Shown here piece after piece: positions 1 to 6,330 of a stretch of 9,977 nucleotides of DNA. How positions within the stretch are numbered: position 1 is the first letter of the stretch; every line of letters begins with the position of its first letter. The notes under the pieces are model-generated. The model saw only the letters and a list, made by a program, of their open reading frames with translations, did no database searches and was not told where the DNA came from. The position numbers and the translations under genes are program-made. This DNA is from JBEKJU01 sp050011095. GTDB lineage: Bacteria; Desulfobacterota; Syntrophorhabdia; Syntrophorhabdales; WCHB1-27. The DNA lies in NCBI GenBank assembly GCA_050011095.1, contig JBEKJU010000116.1, positions 1 through 9,977 of the forward strand, in the 5' to 3' direction.

Positions 1-456
1 GTTATGATGCTACAGCCTGTATCGCCATGGTAGCCTGGATTCAGAAGAGGAACCATGTGGCCTACCTATCGTACAGAAAACGGAAACTGGCTCTCGTACG
101 TCAGGTATCGTTGTGGGGTTATTGGCATGGTCCCGACGGATGCATGGGTCTGTGGGGCGTAATCTTGAAGATCGGCCGGGAAGGGGTGCCGGAGGTCTAT
201 TTCCTTATTTATTCCAGTCAAGTCTTTTTTATCTGTTTTGAGCGCCGCAGGTTTTGATTGGCTGACGGGTTTCCCCATCGAATGGCAACATTCTACCCGA
301 CCCTTATGATTTTAGAGCCGCCCGCTGGCTGGCGCTCTCACCTTGCTTAATTGGGGTTAGGATGTTGACGGGGAGTCAGGTATTCTGGAAGAGGAGGTCA
401 CATAAAGCGCCTCAATGGAAGAAAACGATGATCCCCCCGTCAGCCATGATCATACC
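1..456. other. Non-coding or decayed region with no recognisable gene
   Basis: I see no convincing gene in this stretch. A plus-strand frame is open from the window edge to a stop at 257, with an ATG at 27. It lacks a good ribosome binding site, and its composition (many Trp, Arg, Tyr and Cys) does not look like a protein family I know. A short plus-strand frame at 55-162 (35 codons) has an AAGAGG about five bases before its ATG but no recognisable product. The base composition is lower in GC than the efflux operon to the right. The stretch lies just past the C-terminal end of a transposase remnant, which fits degraded insertion-sequence surroundings. Confidence 0.4.
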
Positions 457-717
457 TTAAGCAGCCTTCTTTATCATCCTCCTTTTTGGAGCGATGCATT
501 CTCCGACGTAGTCGCGGTCGTCCCTGACAATCGCATGAATGATACCCAAGAGCTTCCTCATCACGGCCACGAGCGCCCTCATTTTCAACATGCCTCTGAT
601 AAAGCGTTTCCCAAAGTAGAGTCCCGGTTGGTTCCCCGACGGAAACGTTCCTGAGACAGTCCCGTTTGCAGCGGTGGATAACGTTAGCTCGGGTCCTTGG
701 TCTGCTTGGTCGGGGCA
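457..717 (-). pseudogene. C-terminal remnant of an IS110/IS116/IS902-family transposase
   Basis: The minus strand read from 717 down to a TAA at 457-459 gives 86 codons with no plausible start. The second half holds a motif typical of the extreme C-terminus of IS110-group transposases: KMRALVAVMRKLLGIIHAIV followed by RDDRDY, at roughly 575-490. In the family this helix follows the Tnp_20 (IS116/IS110/IS902) domain and usually reads like ALVAVARKLL-x3-ALLRDG. Family members are usually about 300-400 residues with an N-terminal DEDD catalytic domain. Neither that domain nor the serine-containing C-terminal motif is visible here, so this is a broken relic that cannot transpose. The stretch upstream of about 660 is open but not recognisable and overlaps another frame, so the true relic may be only about 200 bases. 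The assignment rests on motif memory, not a search. Confidence 0.55.
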
Positions 718-815
718 TCATACTCATGTCTGTTCCGGAGCCACTCAGGATATTTGTACGAAGCGAAGAGCCCTTCCTCAGTGCCGACGCGAGCGCGTAT
801 GCCTAGGTCGATAAG
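684..815 (-). pseudogene. Unassigned C-terminal coding remnant (43 codons)
   Basis: A minus-strand frame runs from just after an in-frame TAG (816-818) to a TAA at 684-686. It has no start codon with a ribosome binding site. The inferred peptide begins LIDLGIRARVGTEEGLFASY and continues KYPEWLRNRHEYDAPTKQTK before ending in DPS. Its make-up is protein-like: an alternating hydrophobic start, then a charged, polar tail of the kind that closes membrane transporters or enzymes. I cannot assign it to a family. It overlaps the upstream, unrecognisable part of the IS110 relic in another frame by 34 bases, so at most one of the two is real there. It may be the tail of a gene cut by an insertion, or chance. 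Confidence 0.25.
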
Positions 816-964
816 CTAAATCACCGTAGCCCCCATATTTCAAAATTGATTTCAGGCAGAGAGCGTGCAAAGGGTACACGATCCCTTGGAAAACAGGAGG
901 GCAAGCGGCATTGACGATCAGCGGAGAGAGACTGATAGTTAAATAAGTAGTAGTAATATGATAT

Positions 965-1276
965 ATGGGAAGATCGCCGAATTTAGAGTTTGTGGAACGC
1001 CTCAACACGGTGCGCTCTCTATTGAAGGAGGACGCGGCCCTGGCGAAAAGCGTGTGCGCGAGGGATAGCGTCGTAGACCGGTACGCGGAACAGGGTCTGA
1101 GAGAGCTTATCACCTACATGTCTACCGATCCGGCCGTCGTCGAACGAGGTTTGCGCCTGCTCGACATAAGCCGCAACCTTGAGCGCATCGCCGACCTATC
1201 GACGAACATCGCCGAGGACGTCATATTCATGGTGGAAGGCAGACTTATAAAGCATCACTATGTGGAGCACGAGTGA
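965..1276 (+). pseudogene. phoU: Truncated PhoU (C-terminal half of the phosphate-signalling protein)
   Basis: The 103-residue product matches the second three-helix repeat of PhoU, the protein that damps the PhoR/PhoB phosphate response and acts with the Pst transporter at the inner face of the membrane. The diagnostic stretch is RNLERIADLSTNIAEDVIFM followed by VEGRLIKHH (about residues 69-97). It holds the E/D-rich metal-binding helix motif normally written ERIGD-x-NIAE. Residues 8-60 give the preceding helices (LAKSVCARDSVVDRYAE). Full PhoU is about 215-235 residues; here the first repeat is missing. A stop codon lies directly upstream in frame (959-961), and the sequence before the ATG is AT-rich with no Shine-Dalgarno. 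The piece is therefore probably a relic cut by rearrangement, although the remaining frame is clean. No pst or phoB/R gene is nearby. Confidence 0.8.
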
Positions 1277-1440
1277 AGTAGACCGTCCTATCTCAGTCGA
1301 GCGCTTGCAGGAGCAGGCCTCACCCATGTCTTCTTGAAATGCGCAACTCGATCAGTTCTTTATAGATCGAAAGTTACTTGTGGCAATCGCGTACCTGCAT
1401 GCTCGGCACATGGATGAGGTTGATACGCGGACAGGTCCAT

Positions 1441-2091
1441 TTACAGTTTTTTGTTCGTCCGGAAGGATCTTTCGAGTGCAATTCGGACAAGCTGGGCGCG
1501 CGTTCGAGCACCGGTTTTGTACAGTAATTGCTTAACCGTTGCCTTAACCGAATCTTCAGATACGCCTAATCTTGCAGCTATTTCCTTGTTTGCAAGCCCT
1601 TCGAAGATGCCTTGAAGCACTCGATCCTCCCGCTCAGTGAGGGTTCGAGGTGGATTTTGTTGGTCGCCTTGCAGAGTCTGGTCGGCCAGTTGTTGAATGA
1701 TTTTCTGGTCAACCCATGTCTCTCCGCCGGCGACCAGCCTGATAGCTTTTACCAGGGTGCTCGGAGAATTATGCTTGAGGATAATTCCGGATACGCCAAG
1801 CTTCAGTGCAACTGAAGATTCCATCGGGCTCATGCCGGCGGTGACCATGAGTATCTTGCCCGCATATCCGGACTGACGCGCGGACGATATGAACTGATTA
1901 CCCTGCTCATCCCCCAGGTCAAAATCGAGAAGCACTACATCGACCTCACACCTATTGAGCACTTGGATAGCCTCGGTTGAAGTGCTGCACTGGGCAACCG
2001 TCTCAAGGTCAGGCTCCGACGCGAGGAGGCGCGCCAAACCTTCTCTAAAGAGTGGATGATCGTCTACCAACAAAAGTCGTATTCGCTGCAT
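1441..2091 (-). CDS. NarL/FixJ-type response regulator with LuxR helix-turn-helix
   Basis: A cytoplasmic response regulator of 216 residues, normal for the NarL/FixJ family. The receiver domain (about 1-120) has the acidic pair D10-D11, the phospho-acceptor D56 (in VVLLDFDLG), T84 and K106. A short linker leads to a LuxR-type DNA-binding domain: LTERE at 151-155, then NKEIAARLGVSEDSVKATVK. The kinase upstream should phosphorylate D56, letting the protein bind its target promoters. I chose the ATG at 2091 because GGTGAG lies about nine bases before it and the receiver fold begins directly. An ATG at 2109 would add six residues and overlap the kinase stop by eight bases. The open frame extends back to 2331, but only by running antiparallel-free inside the kinase gene in another frame. 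The target genes are unknown; the divergent metal-efflux operon is the obvious candidate. Confidence 0.93.
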   Translation of the reverse strand: MQRIRLLLVDDHPLFREGLARLLASEPDLETVAQCSTSTEAIQVLNRCEVDVVLLDFDLGDEQGNQFISSARQSGYAGKILMVTAGMSPMESSVALKLGVSGIILKHNSPSTLVKAIRLVAGGETWVDQKIIQQLADQTLQGDQQNPPRTLTEREDRVLQGIFEGLANKEIAARLGVSEDSVKATVKQLLYKTGARTRAQLVRIALERSFRTNKKL

Positions 2092-2101
2092 CCTTGACCG
2101 C

Positions 2102-3508
2102 TCACCCATGATCCGCGTTAGCCGCACCTGATCCGGCCAGTTCAATGACGAAACAACATCCCCCGGCTTCGGCATCGTATCGAAGGTCACCTCCGAAAGA
2201 TCGCATGAAAGCACGCGAAAGGAACAATCCCAGTCCCGTGACATCGGCGCCTTTCTGCAATGGCTGGAACAGCTTCTCGGCCAGCGCGATACCTGGCCCG
2301 GTGTCGCAAAACCTGATAGACACGATTTCATGCTCGACTGTGACCGAGATGTCGATCCTCTTCAGGCTCGCGCCTTCGACCGCTCGGAGGCTATTCTTTG
2401 TAAGGTTAAGGAGCACCTGTAACAAGCTGTGACGATCGACCCAGACGGGGGGCACCTCTTTCGGAATGTTCCAAACCATCGTGGCATCCGATTCTGTACA
2501 ATAAGACTCCAGTACAATGCGAGTCTCTTCGAGAATCTCTACAAGATCGCCAACCTCGGCCTTAAAACCGCCGGCGCTCTGTCGCAACTCCAGGGACGCG
2601 ATCTTGTTCAGTGTTTCAACTAAAGAGCCGAGGGCCTCGAAATCCTGGTTCTTCCATAGGTCTCCCGACCGTGCCAGATTCTCATAAATGACCGCAATGG
2701 CGCTGCACACATTTCTCACTTCATGAGAAACTGCTCCCACCAGGATCCGCGAACCCGTCATAAGCTGCTCGAGGCCGTATTCCGCGCGATCCCGCAGATC
2801 CTCAGAGGCGTCTACCACCACCGCAGCCAGACGGGGACCCATGGACGTCCTGTATGTGGAAAAGAAAACATTAGCCAAGAAAACGTCCCCGTTGTCCCGT
2901 TTTCCGTGGCACTGCATTTCCGTCCGGAAGGTTTGGCTTGTGTCCTCTATGGAAGGCACGTGGCCGAGCGACGGTATAAAGCCGGAAATATTTCTTCCCA
3001 CCAACTCCATCCCTGCTACCCGGAGGAGGTGGTGTGCCCCGGAATTTGCGATAAGAATCTCTCCATTCGAGCTCATGACGAGAATAGCGACGGGACTCGT
3101 CTGAATGAGGAACTCCAGTTGCTCTTCCGCCTCACGCCGGGCCGTGACCTCCTTTTCCACCCTTCGGCGGTTCTCCACTTCCTGCTTGCGGTTTACCGTC
3201 ACCTCATGGGAAAACAATCCCATCCCGACGAGCGCGATGAAAAGCAGAAAGCCTTGCGGCAAAGCGACGGCGCCCACGAAAGGAAACGGATCGAAGATCT
3301 CGGCAAGGATCGTACAAAAAACCGCGGTCAGGCCGATTTGCCAACGCGGAAGAATGGTCCCGACCAGCAGCATGGGGAATACGTAGAGAAAGCCGAAGTA
3401 GATATTCAGGTTCTTCCAGTCGACAAGGGCAATAATCGCAATGAGAATGGCGGCGCTGATGAGCGTTGCACGAGGAGTTCTCAGCAAAACACGCAGAAGC
3501 AGATTCAT
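2102..3508 (-). CDS. Membrane-bound PAS sensor histidine kinase
   Basis: A 468-residue sensor kinase. Residues about 13-100 form around four hydrophobic segments with very short loops (for example FGFLYVFPMLLVGTILP), so the sensing part lies within the membrane rather than in a large periplasmic domain. A charged coiled linker (about 104-130) leads to a PAS domain (about 131-235). The dimerisation box is GAVSHEVRN with the phosphorylated H262. The ATPase domain has an N box (LLNLTKNSLRAV, N372), a G1 box (DTGPGI, D402) and a G2 box (GLGLFL, 425-430). All key residues are present, so it should be active. The H box lacks the usual proline of HELRTP, as in several non-classical families. The start at 3508 has only a weak GGTGG about six bases upstream. 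The gene is co-transcribed with the response regulator, its stop lying 10 bases before that start. The signal is unknown. Confidence 0.93.
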   Translation of the reverse strand: MNLLLRVLLRTPRATLISAAILIAIIALVDWKNLNIYFGFLYVFPMLLVGTILPRWQIGLTAVFCTILAEIFDPFPFVGAVALPQGFLLFIALVGMGLFSHEVTVNRKQEVENRRRVEKEVTARREAEEQLEFLIQTSPVAILVMSSNGEILIANSGAHHLLRVAGMELVGRNISGFIPSLGHVPSIEDTSQTFRTEMQCHGKRDNGDVFLANVFFSTYRTSMGPRLAAVVVDASEDLRDRAEYGLEQLMTGSRILVGAVSHEVRNVCSAIAVIYENLARSGDLWKNQDFEALGSLVETLNKIASLELRQSAGGFKAEVGDLVEILEETRIVLESYCTESDATMVWNIPKEVPPVWVDRHSLLQVLLNLTKNSLRAVEGASLKRIDISVTVEHEIVSIRFCDTGPGIALAEKLFQPLQKGADVTGLGLFLSRAFMRSFGGDLRYDAEAGGCCFVIELAGSGAANADHG

Positions 3509-3560
3509 AAACGGCCACCGGGCCCATGAGGCCAGACTGAAGATAAAGACGTTGACAGTA

Positions 3561-3580
3561 GTGTACCCCCAAAATTGACA
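3561..3580. mobile_element. Possible insertion-sequence terminus relic
   Basis: The sequence GTGTACCCCCAAAATTGACA resembles the TGT-CCCC-AAAxTTGAC style of ends seen in some IS21-type elements. No matching opposite end or transposase frame is visible nearby, so this is a weak call from resemblance alone. It may instead be part of the kinase operon's control region. Confidence 0.2.
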
Positions 3581-3714
3581 TTTTTGTAGTATGCGGCAAG
3601 CAAAACGATCGTTCAGAAGGGGAACGCCATGAGATCCTGTGGAACCATGTATGGCGTAGCATGCCGTATTTTCATCAACTTACAGCTGTCCCCCGCATTC
3701 CTATGACGGCATGG

Positions 3715-3753
3715 CCCGAAAGAGAGGCGCGAAAGAGAGGCCCGAAAGAGAGG
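3715..3753. repeat. Three tandem copies of a 13-bp unit
   Basis: The unit CCCGAAAGAGAGG occurs three times end to end: 3715-3727, 3728-3740 (one mismatch, CGCGAAAGAGAGG) and 3741-3753. It lies about 160 bases upstream of the efflux operon's first start codon. The 13-base period is not a multiple of a helical turn. It could be an array of regulator sites or a slippage product. Confidence 0.85.
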
Positions 3754-3913
3754 GTCCTTATGCCCAAAAGGTAGGTCCACTCGATTGTAGAATTGTACTA
3801 GGACTACTGATCTTGACACGACCTGAGGGTTGCGGATGCGGATATTCGCGGGTCCGGTGACATCGGAAGCCTTTCGGGAAGGCAAAACCGACATGCTGAA
3901 GTAGAGGTGACAC

Positions 3914-5185
3914 ATGCATCGCCTGGCGCGCAGTCTGCTTGTGTTGTTTGTCGTCGTGATCTCCGCCGGCAAAGAGTCGTTCGCCCAGCAGCCCCTCACG
4001 TGGCAGCAGGTGCGGGCCAAATTCATCGCCACAAACCCGACCCTGCTCGCGGGGCGGCTGGGCATCGAGGAGTCGAAGGCGGAGGAGATCACCGCCAACC
4101 TGCGACCGAACCCGCAGTTCACAGCGGCAACGGATTACATCCACCCCTTCAAGTCTTACGGCGCCCTCGAAGACGCGCAGCCTTCGGTCTCTGTAGGCTA
4201 CCTGATCGAGCGGATGAACAAGCGGGGCCTCCGCCTGGAGACCGCGCGGAAGGGAACGGCAGTCGCCGCCTCCCAACTGGCCGACCAGGAAAGGACGCTC
4301 CTGTTCACCCTGAGGAGCGCCTTCATACAGGTCCTCCAGCAGAAGGCGCTTCTGGCCTTGGCGAGAGAAGACCTCGCCTATTACGACAAGGTGCTCGACG
4401 TGAGCGCCGAGCGGTTCAGGACGGGGGACATAGCGAGGATTGACCTCGACCGCCTGCAGCTCATACGCGTCCAGTATGAATCGGAACTGGAGACTGCCAT
4501 CGTGAGCCTCCGCACGGCGAAGATCCAGCTTCTCATGCTCCTGAACGAACGGACGCCCGTCGAGGCCTTCGACGTGGCGGGGCCCTTTGACTTTTCGGAA
4601 GCAGTTTCGCCCCTTTCGGACTTCCGCGCCATAGCCCTGGAGGCAAGACCGGACCTCCGGGCCGCCGTGCAGTCGATCGACCAGGCGAAAAGCGCCCAGC
4701 AACTCGCCGAGGCGAATGCCTCGACCGACCCGACCGTCAGCATAGACTTCGGACGATTTCCCCAGACCACTGTGCCGGCGCCGAGCGTCGTGAGCTATGC
4801 GGGCTTGAGCGTCAGCATCCCCTTGCGCATCTTCGACAGGAACCAGGGAGAGAGGGCCCGCACGAAACTGGACATCACGCGCAACGAACGGCTGCGCGAC
4901 GTCACAGAGGCGCAACTCTACAACGATGTCGATTCGGCCCACGCGACACTCAACGGCACTGTCGTACTCCTCAAGCCATACAAAACGCAGTACCTGAAAC
5001 AAGCACTGACGGTCCGCGATACCGTGACCTTTTCCTACGAGCGCGGCGGGGCGTCCCTCCTCGATTTTCTCCAGGCCCAGGCCGACTACCGGAGCGTCCA
5101 GATCGCCTACCTGAACCTTGTCGGTTCCTATTTATCCGCCGCGGCTCAATTGAATCTCGCGGTGGGCAGGGAGGTTATTCAATGA
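3914..5185 (+). CDS. Outer-membrane efflux channel, TolC/CzcC/CusC-type
   Basis: This gene encodes the outer-membrane channel of a tripartite heavy-metal exporter. The 423-residue length fits the CzcC/CusC group. A signal peptide covers residues 1-24 (hydrophobic LLVLFVVVISA, cleavage likely after SFA), and there is no lipobox. The mature part shows the two repeated outer-membrane-efflux units. The first holds long Ala/Leu/Gln-rich helices (about 95-210), including the ERFRTGDIARIDLDRLQL stretch. The second (about 240-420) has the ARPDLRAA segment and ends with ERGGASLLDFLQAQADYRSV, a hallmark of the second helix pair. The ATG at 3914 has an excellent Shine-Dalgarno, GAGGTGA at 3904-3910. The stop overlaps the adaptor's start by four bases, implying translational coupling. 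It is the first gene of the operon. A long open frame on the opposite strand is only a composition shadow. Confidence 0.95.
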   Translation: MHRLARSLLVLFVVVISAGKESFAQQPLTWQQVRAKFIATNPTLLAGRLGIEESKAEEITANLRPNPQFTAATDYIHPFKSYGALEDAQPSVSVGYLIERMNKRGLRLETARKGTAVAASQLADQERTLLFTLRSAFIQVLQQKALLALAREDLAYYDKVLDVSAERFRTGDIARIDLDRLQLIRVQYESELETAIVSLRTAKIQLLMLLNERTPVEAFDVAGPFDFSEAVSPLSDFRAIALEARPDLRAAVQSIDQAKSAQQLAEANASTDPTVSIDFGRFPQTTVPAPSVVSYAGLSVSIPLRIFDRNQGERARTKLDITRNERLRDVTEAQLYNDVDSAHATLNGTVVLLKPYKTQYLKQALTVRDTVTFSYERGGASLLDFLQAQADYRSVQIAYLNLVGSYLSAAAQLNLAVGREVIQ

Positions 5186-6315
5186 AGCGTCTGATGTTTG
5201 GAACAATTCTCTCAATAGCGATGATCTCCCTCCTTACGGCGTGCGGCCCGAAAGTTGAGGCGGATCTGGGGGCGCCTCCACCGGCCCAGGTCGAGCGAGA
5301 GCAGGACTCGAGCCTCTTCAAGATAGCCCACCAGGAACAGTTTCCCCTTGCCATGGCGGGCGAGCACAAGGCCGCACCCGAGCTGACCGTGACGGGCGCG
5401 GTCAGTCCCGACGTGGCGCGCTCCGTGCCTGCCATCTCCCTGGCCTCCGGCCGCGCGATGGAGGTGAAGGCCAGGCTGGGAGACACCGTGAAGAAGGGGC
5501 AACTCCTCATGAGGGTGAAAAGCAACGACGTCGCGGGCGCCTACGCCACTTACCGGAACGCGGTCTGCAGCGAGGAGTTGTCAAAGCTTCAGCTCGAGCG
5601 CGCAAAGCTCCTCTTTGTCAAGGGGGCGATCGCCAAGAAGGACCTGGAGATAGCCGAGGAGACGGAAGAATCGAATCTTGTCGTCCTCGACGCCGCCATC
5701 CAGGCGCTGCGGATCCTCGGTGTTACGGACCTCAAGAACCATCCCAACGGGATCGTCGACGTCTACGCCCCCATTTCGGGCGTCATCGTCGAGCAGAACG
5801 TGACGAACGGGGCCGGCGTGAAGACCCTCGACAATTCGCCGAACCTCTTCACCATCGCCAACCTCGACTATGTCTGGGTCTTGTGCGACGTATACGAAAA
5901 CAACCTTCCCTTTGTCCGTCTCGGTGAGTATGCGGATGTCCGCCTGAACGCCTATCCCGGCAAGGTGTTCAAGGGCCGGATCAGCAACATAGGTCCCATC
6001 CTGGACCCCAACATCCGCACCGCCAAGGTAAGGCTCGAAATGAAGAACCCCGGCTGCATAAGCATCGGCATGTTCGTCACCGCCACGTTCTATGCCCGGG
6101 AGAAGGAGACGTACACCACTGTACCGGCAACCGCGATCCTCCACCTCCATGACCGCGACTGGGTTTACGTGCCTGCGGGCCAGGGTGAGTTCCGACGCGT
6201 CGAAGTCGTGAGCAGGAAGATTCTTACCGGCGCCATGCAAGAAGTGACGCGGATAAAGCCGGGCCAGCAGGTGGTAGTGAACGCCCTGTCCCTCCAGGCC
6301 ACGACGGAGAAGTAA
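5182..6315 (+). CDS. Periplasmic adaptor lipoprotein of an RND efflux system (CzcB/CusB-type)
   Basis: This is the membrane-fusion subunit that joins the inner-membrane pump to the outer-membrane channel. The 377-residue protein starts with a lipoprotein signal (MISLLTAC, lipid-modified C21). The biotinyl-lipoyl half-motif is at about 90-118 (VKARLGDTVKKGQLLMRVKS), followed by an alpha-helical hairpin (about 120-180), the second lipoyl half (DVYAPISGVIVEQNV, about 193-207), a beta-barrel (about 228-305) and a membrane-proximal domain at the end (TVPATAILHLHDRDWVYVP). It is shorter than typical CzcB (about 500) and closer to CusB (about 400). I see no His-rich or Met-rich N-terminal metal site. 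GGGAGG at 5169-5174 lies seven bases before the ATG, and the start overlaps the channel's stop as ATGA. Confidence 0.95.
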   Translation: MKRLMFGTILSIAMISLLTACGPKVEADLGAPPPAQVEREQDSSLFKIAHQEQFPLAMAGEHKAAPELTVTGAVSPDVARSVPAISLASGRAMEVKARLGDTVKKGQLLMRVKSNDVAGAYATYRNAVCSEELSKLQLERAKLLFVKGAIAKKDLEIAEETEESNLVVLDAAIQALRILGVTDLKNHPNGIVDVYAPISGVIVEQNVTNGAGVKTLDNSPNLFTIANLDYVWVLCDVYENNLPFVRLGEYADVRLNAYPGKVFKGRISNIGPILDPNIRTAKVRLEMKNPGCISIGMFVTATFYAREKETYTTVPATAILHLHDRDWVYVPAGQGEFRRVEVVSRKILTGAMQEVTRIKPGQQVVVNALSLQATTEK

Positions 6316-6330
6316 CGGGAGGAACCACAG

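Larger units (their letters stand above)
3509..3913. promoter_or_regulatory. Divergent intergenic region between the kinase and the efflux operon
   Basis: This 405-base gap lies between two divergently transcribed operons and must hold both promoters. It contains two TTGACA hexamers 23 bases apart (3552-3557 and 3575-3580) and a third at 3813-3818, none with a convincing -10 box at 16-18 bases. It also holds a perfect palindrome AACGATCGTT (3604-3613), an inverted repeat CATGCCGT/ACGGCATG (3660-3667 and 3706-3713) and a triplicated 13-bp repeat (3715-3753). The frames here are short and do not look like proteins. The function is inferred from position only. Confidence 0.5.

Noticed and set aside
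1..257. Small gene at 27-257
   Set aside because: No ribosome binding site, unusual amino-acid content and no family resemblance. It sits in a decayed region, so I did not call it.
1277..1440. Terminator between the phoU relic and the response regulator
   Set aside because: The only inverted match seen is CGATC/GATCG around a short AT-rich loop, with no T run on either strand.
2092..2331. Longer start for the response regulator
   Set aside because: The extra 80 residues come from the kinase's last codons read in another frame and look unlike protein. The receiver domain starts cleanly at 2091 with a ribosome binding site.
2723..3529. Plus-strand 268-codon open frame
   Set aside because: It is antisense to the histidine kinase, whose domains and catalytic motifs are clear. 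Its own product is rich in His, Arg and Gly with no family pattern.
3813..3847. Sigma-70 promoter for the efflux operon (TTGACA at 3813)
   Set aside because: At 17 bases the -10 position reads ATGCGG, and the better TATTCG-like hexamer lies more than 22 bases away. Too weak to list as a promoter.
3758..5002. Minus-strand 414-codon open frame
   Set aside because: It is a mirror of the high-GC codon pattern of the outer-membrane channel gene. The product is rich in Arg, Gly and Val and matches nothing recognisable.
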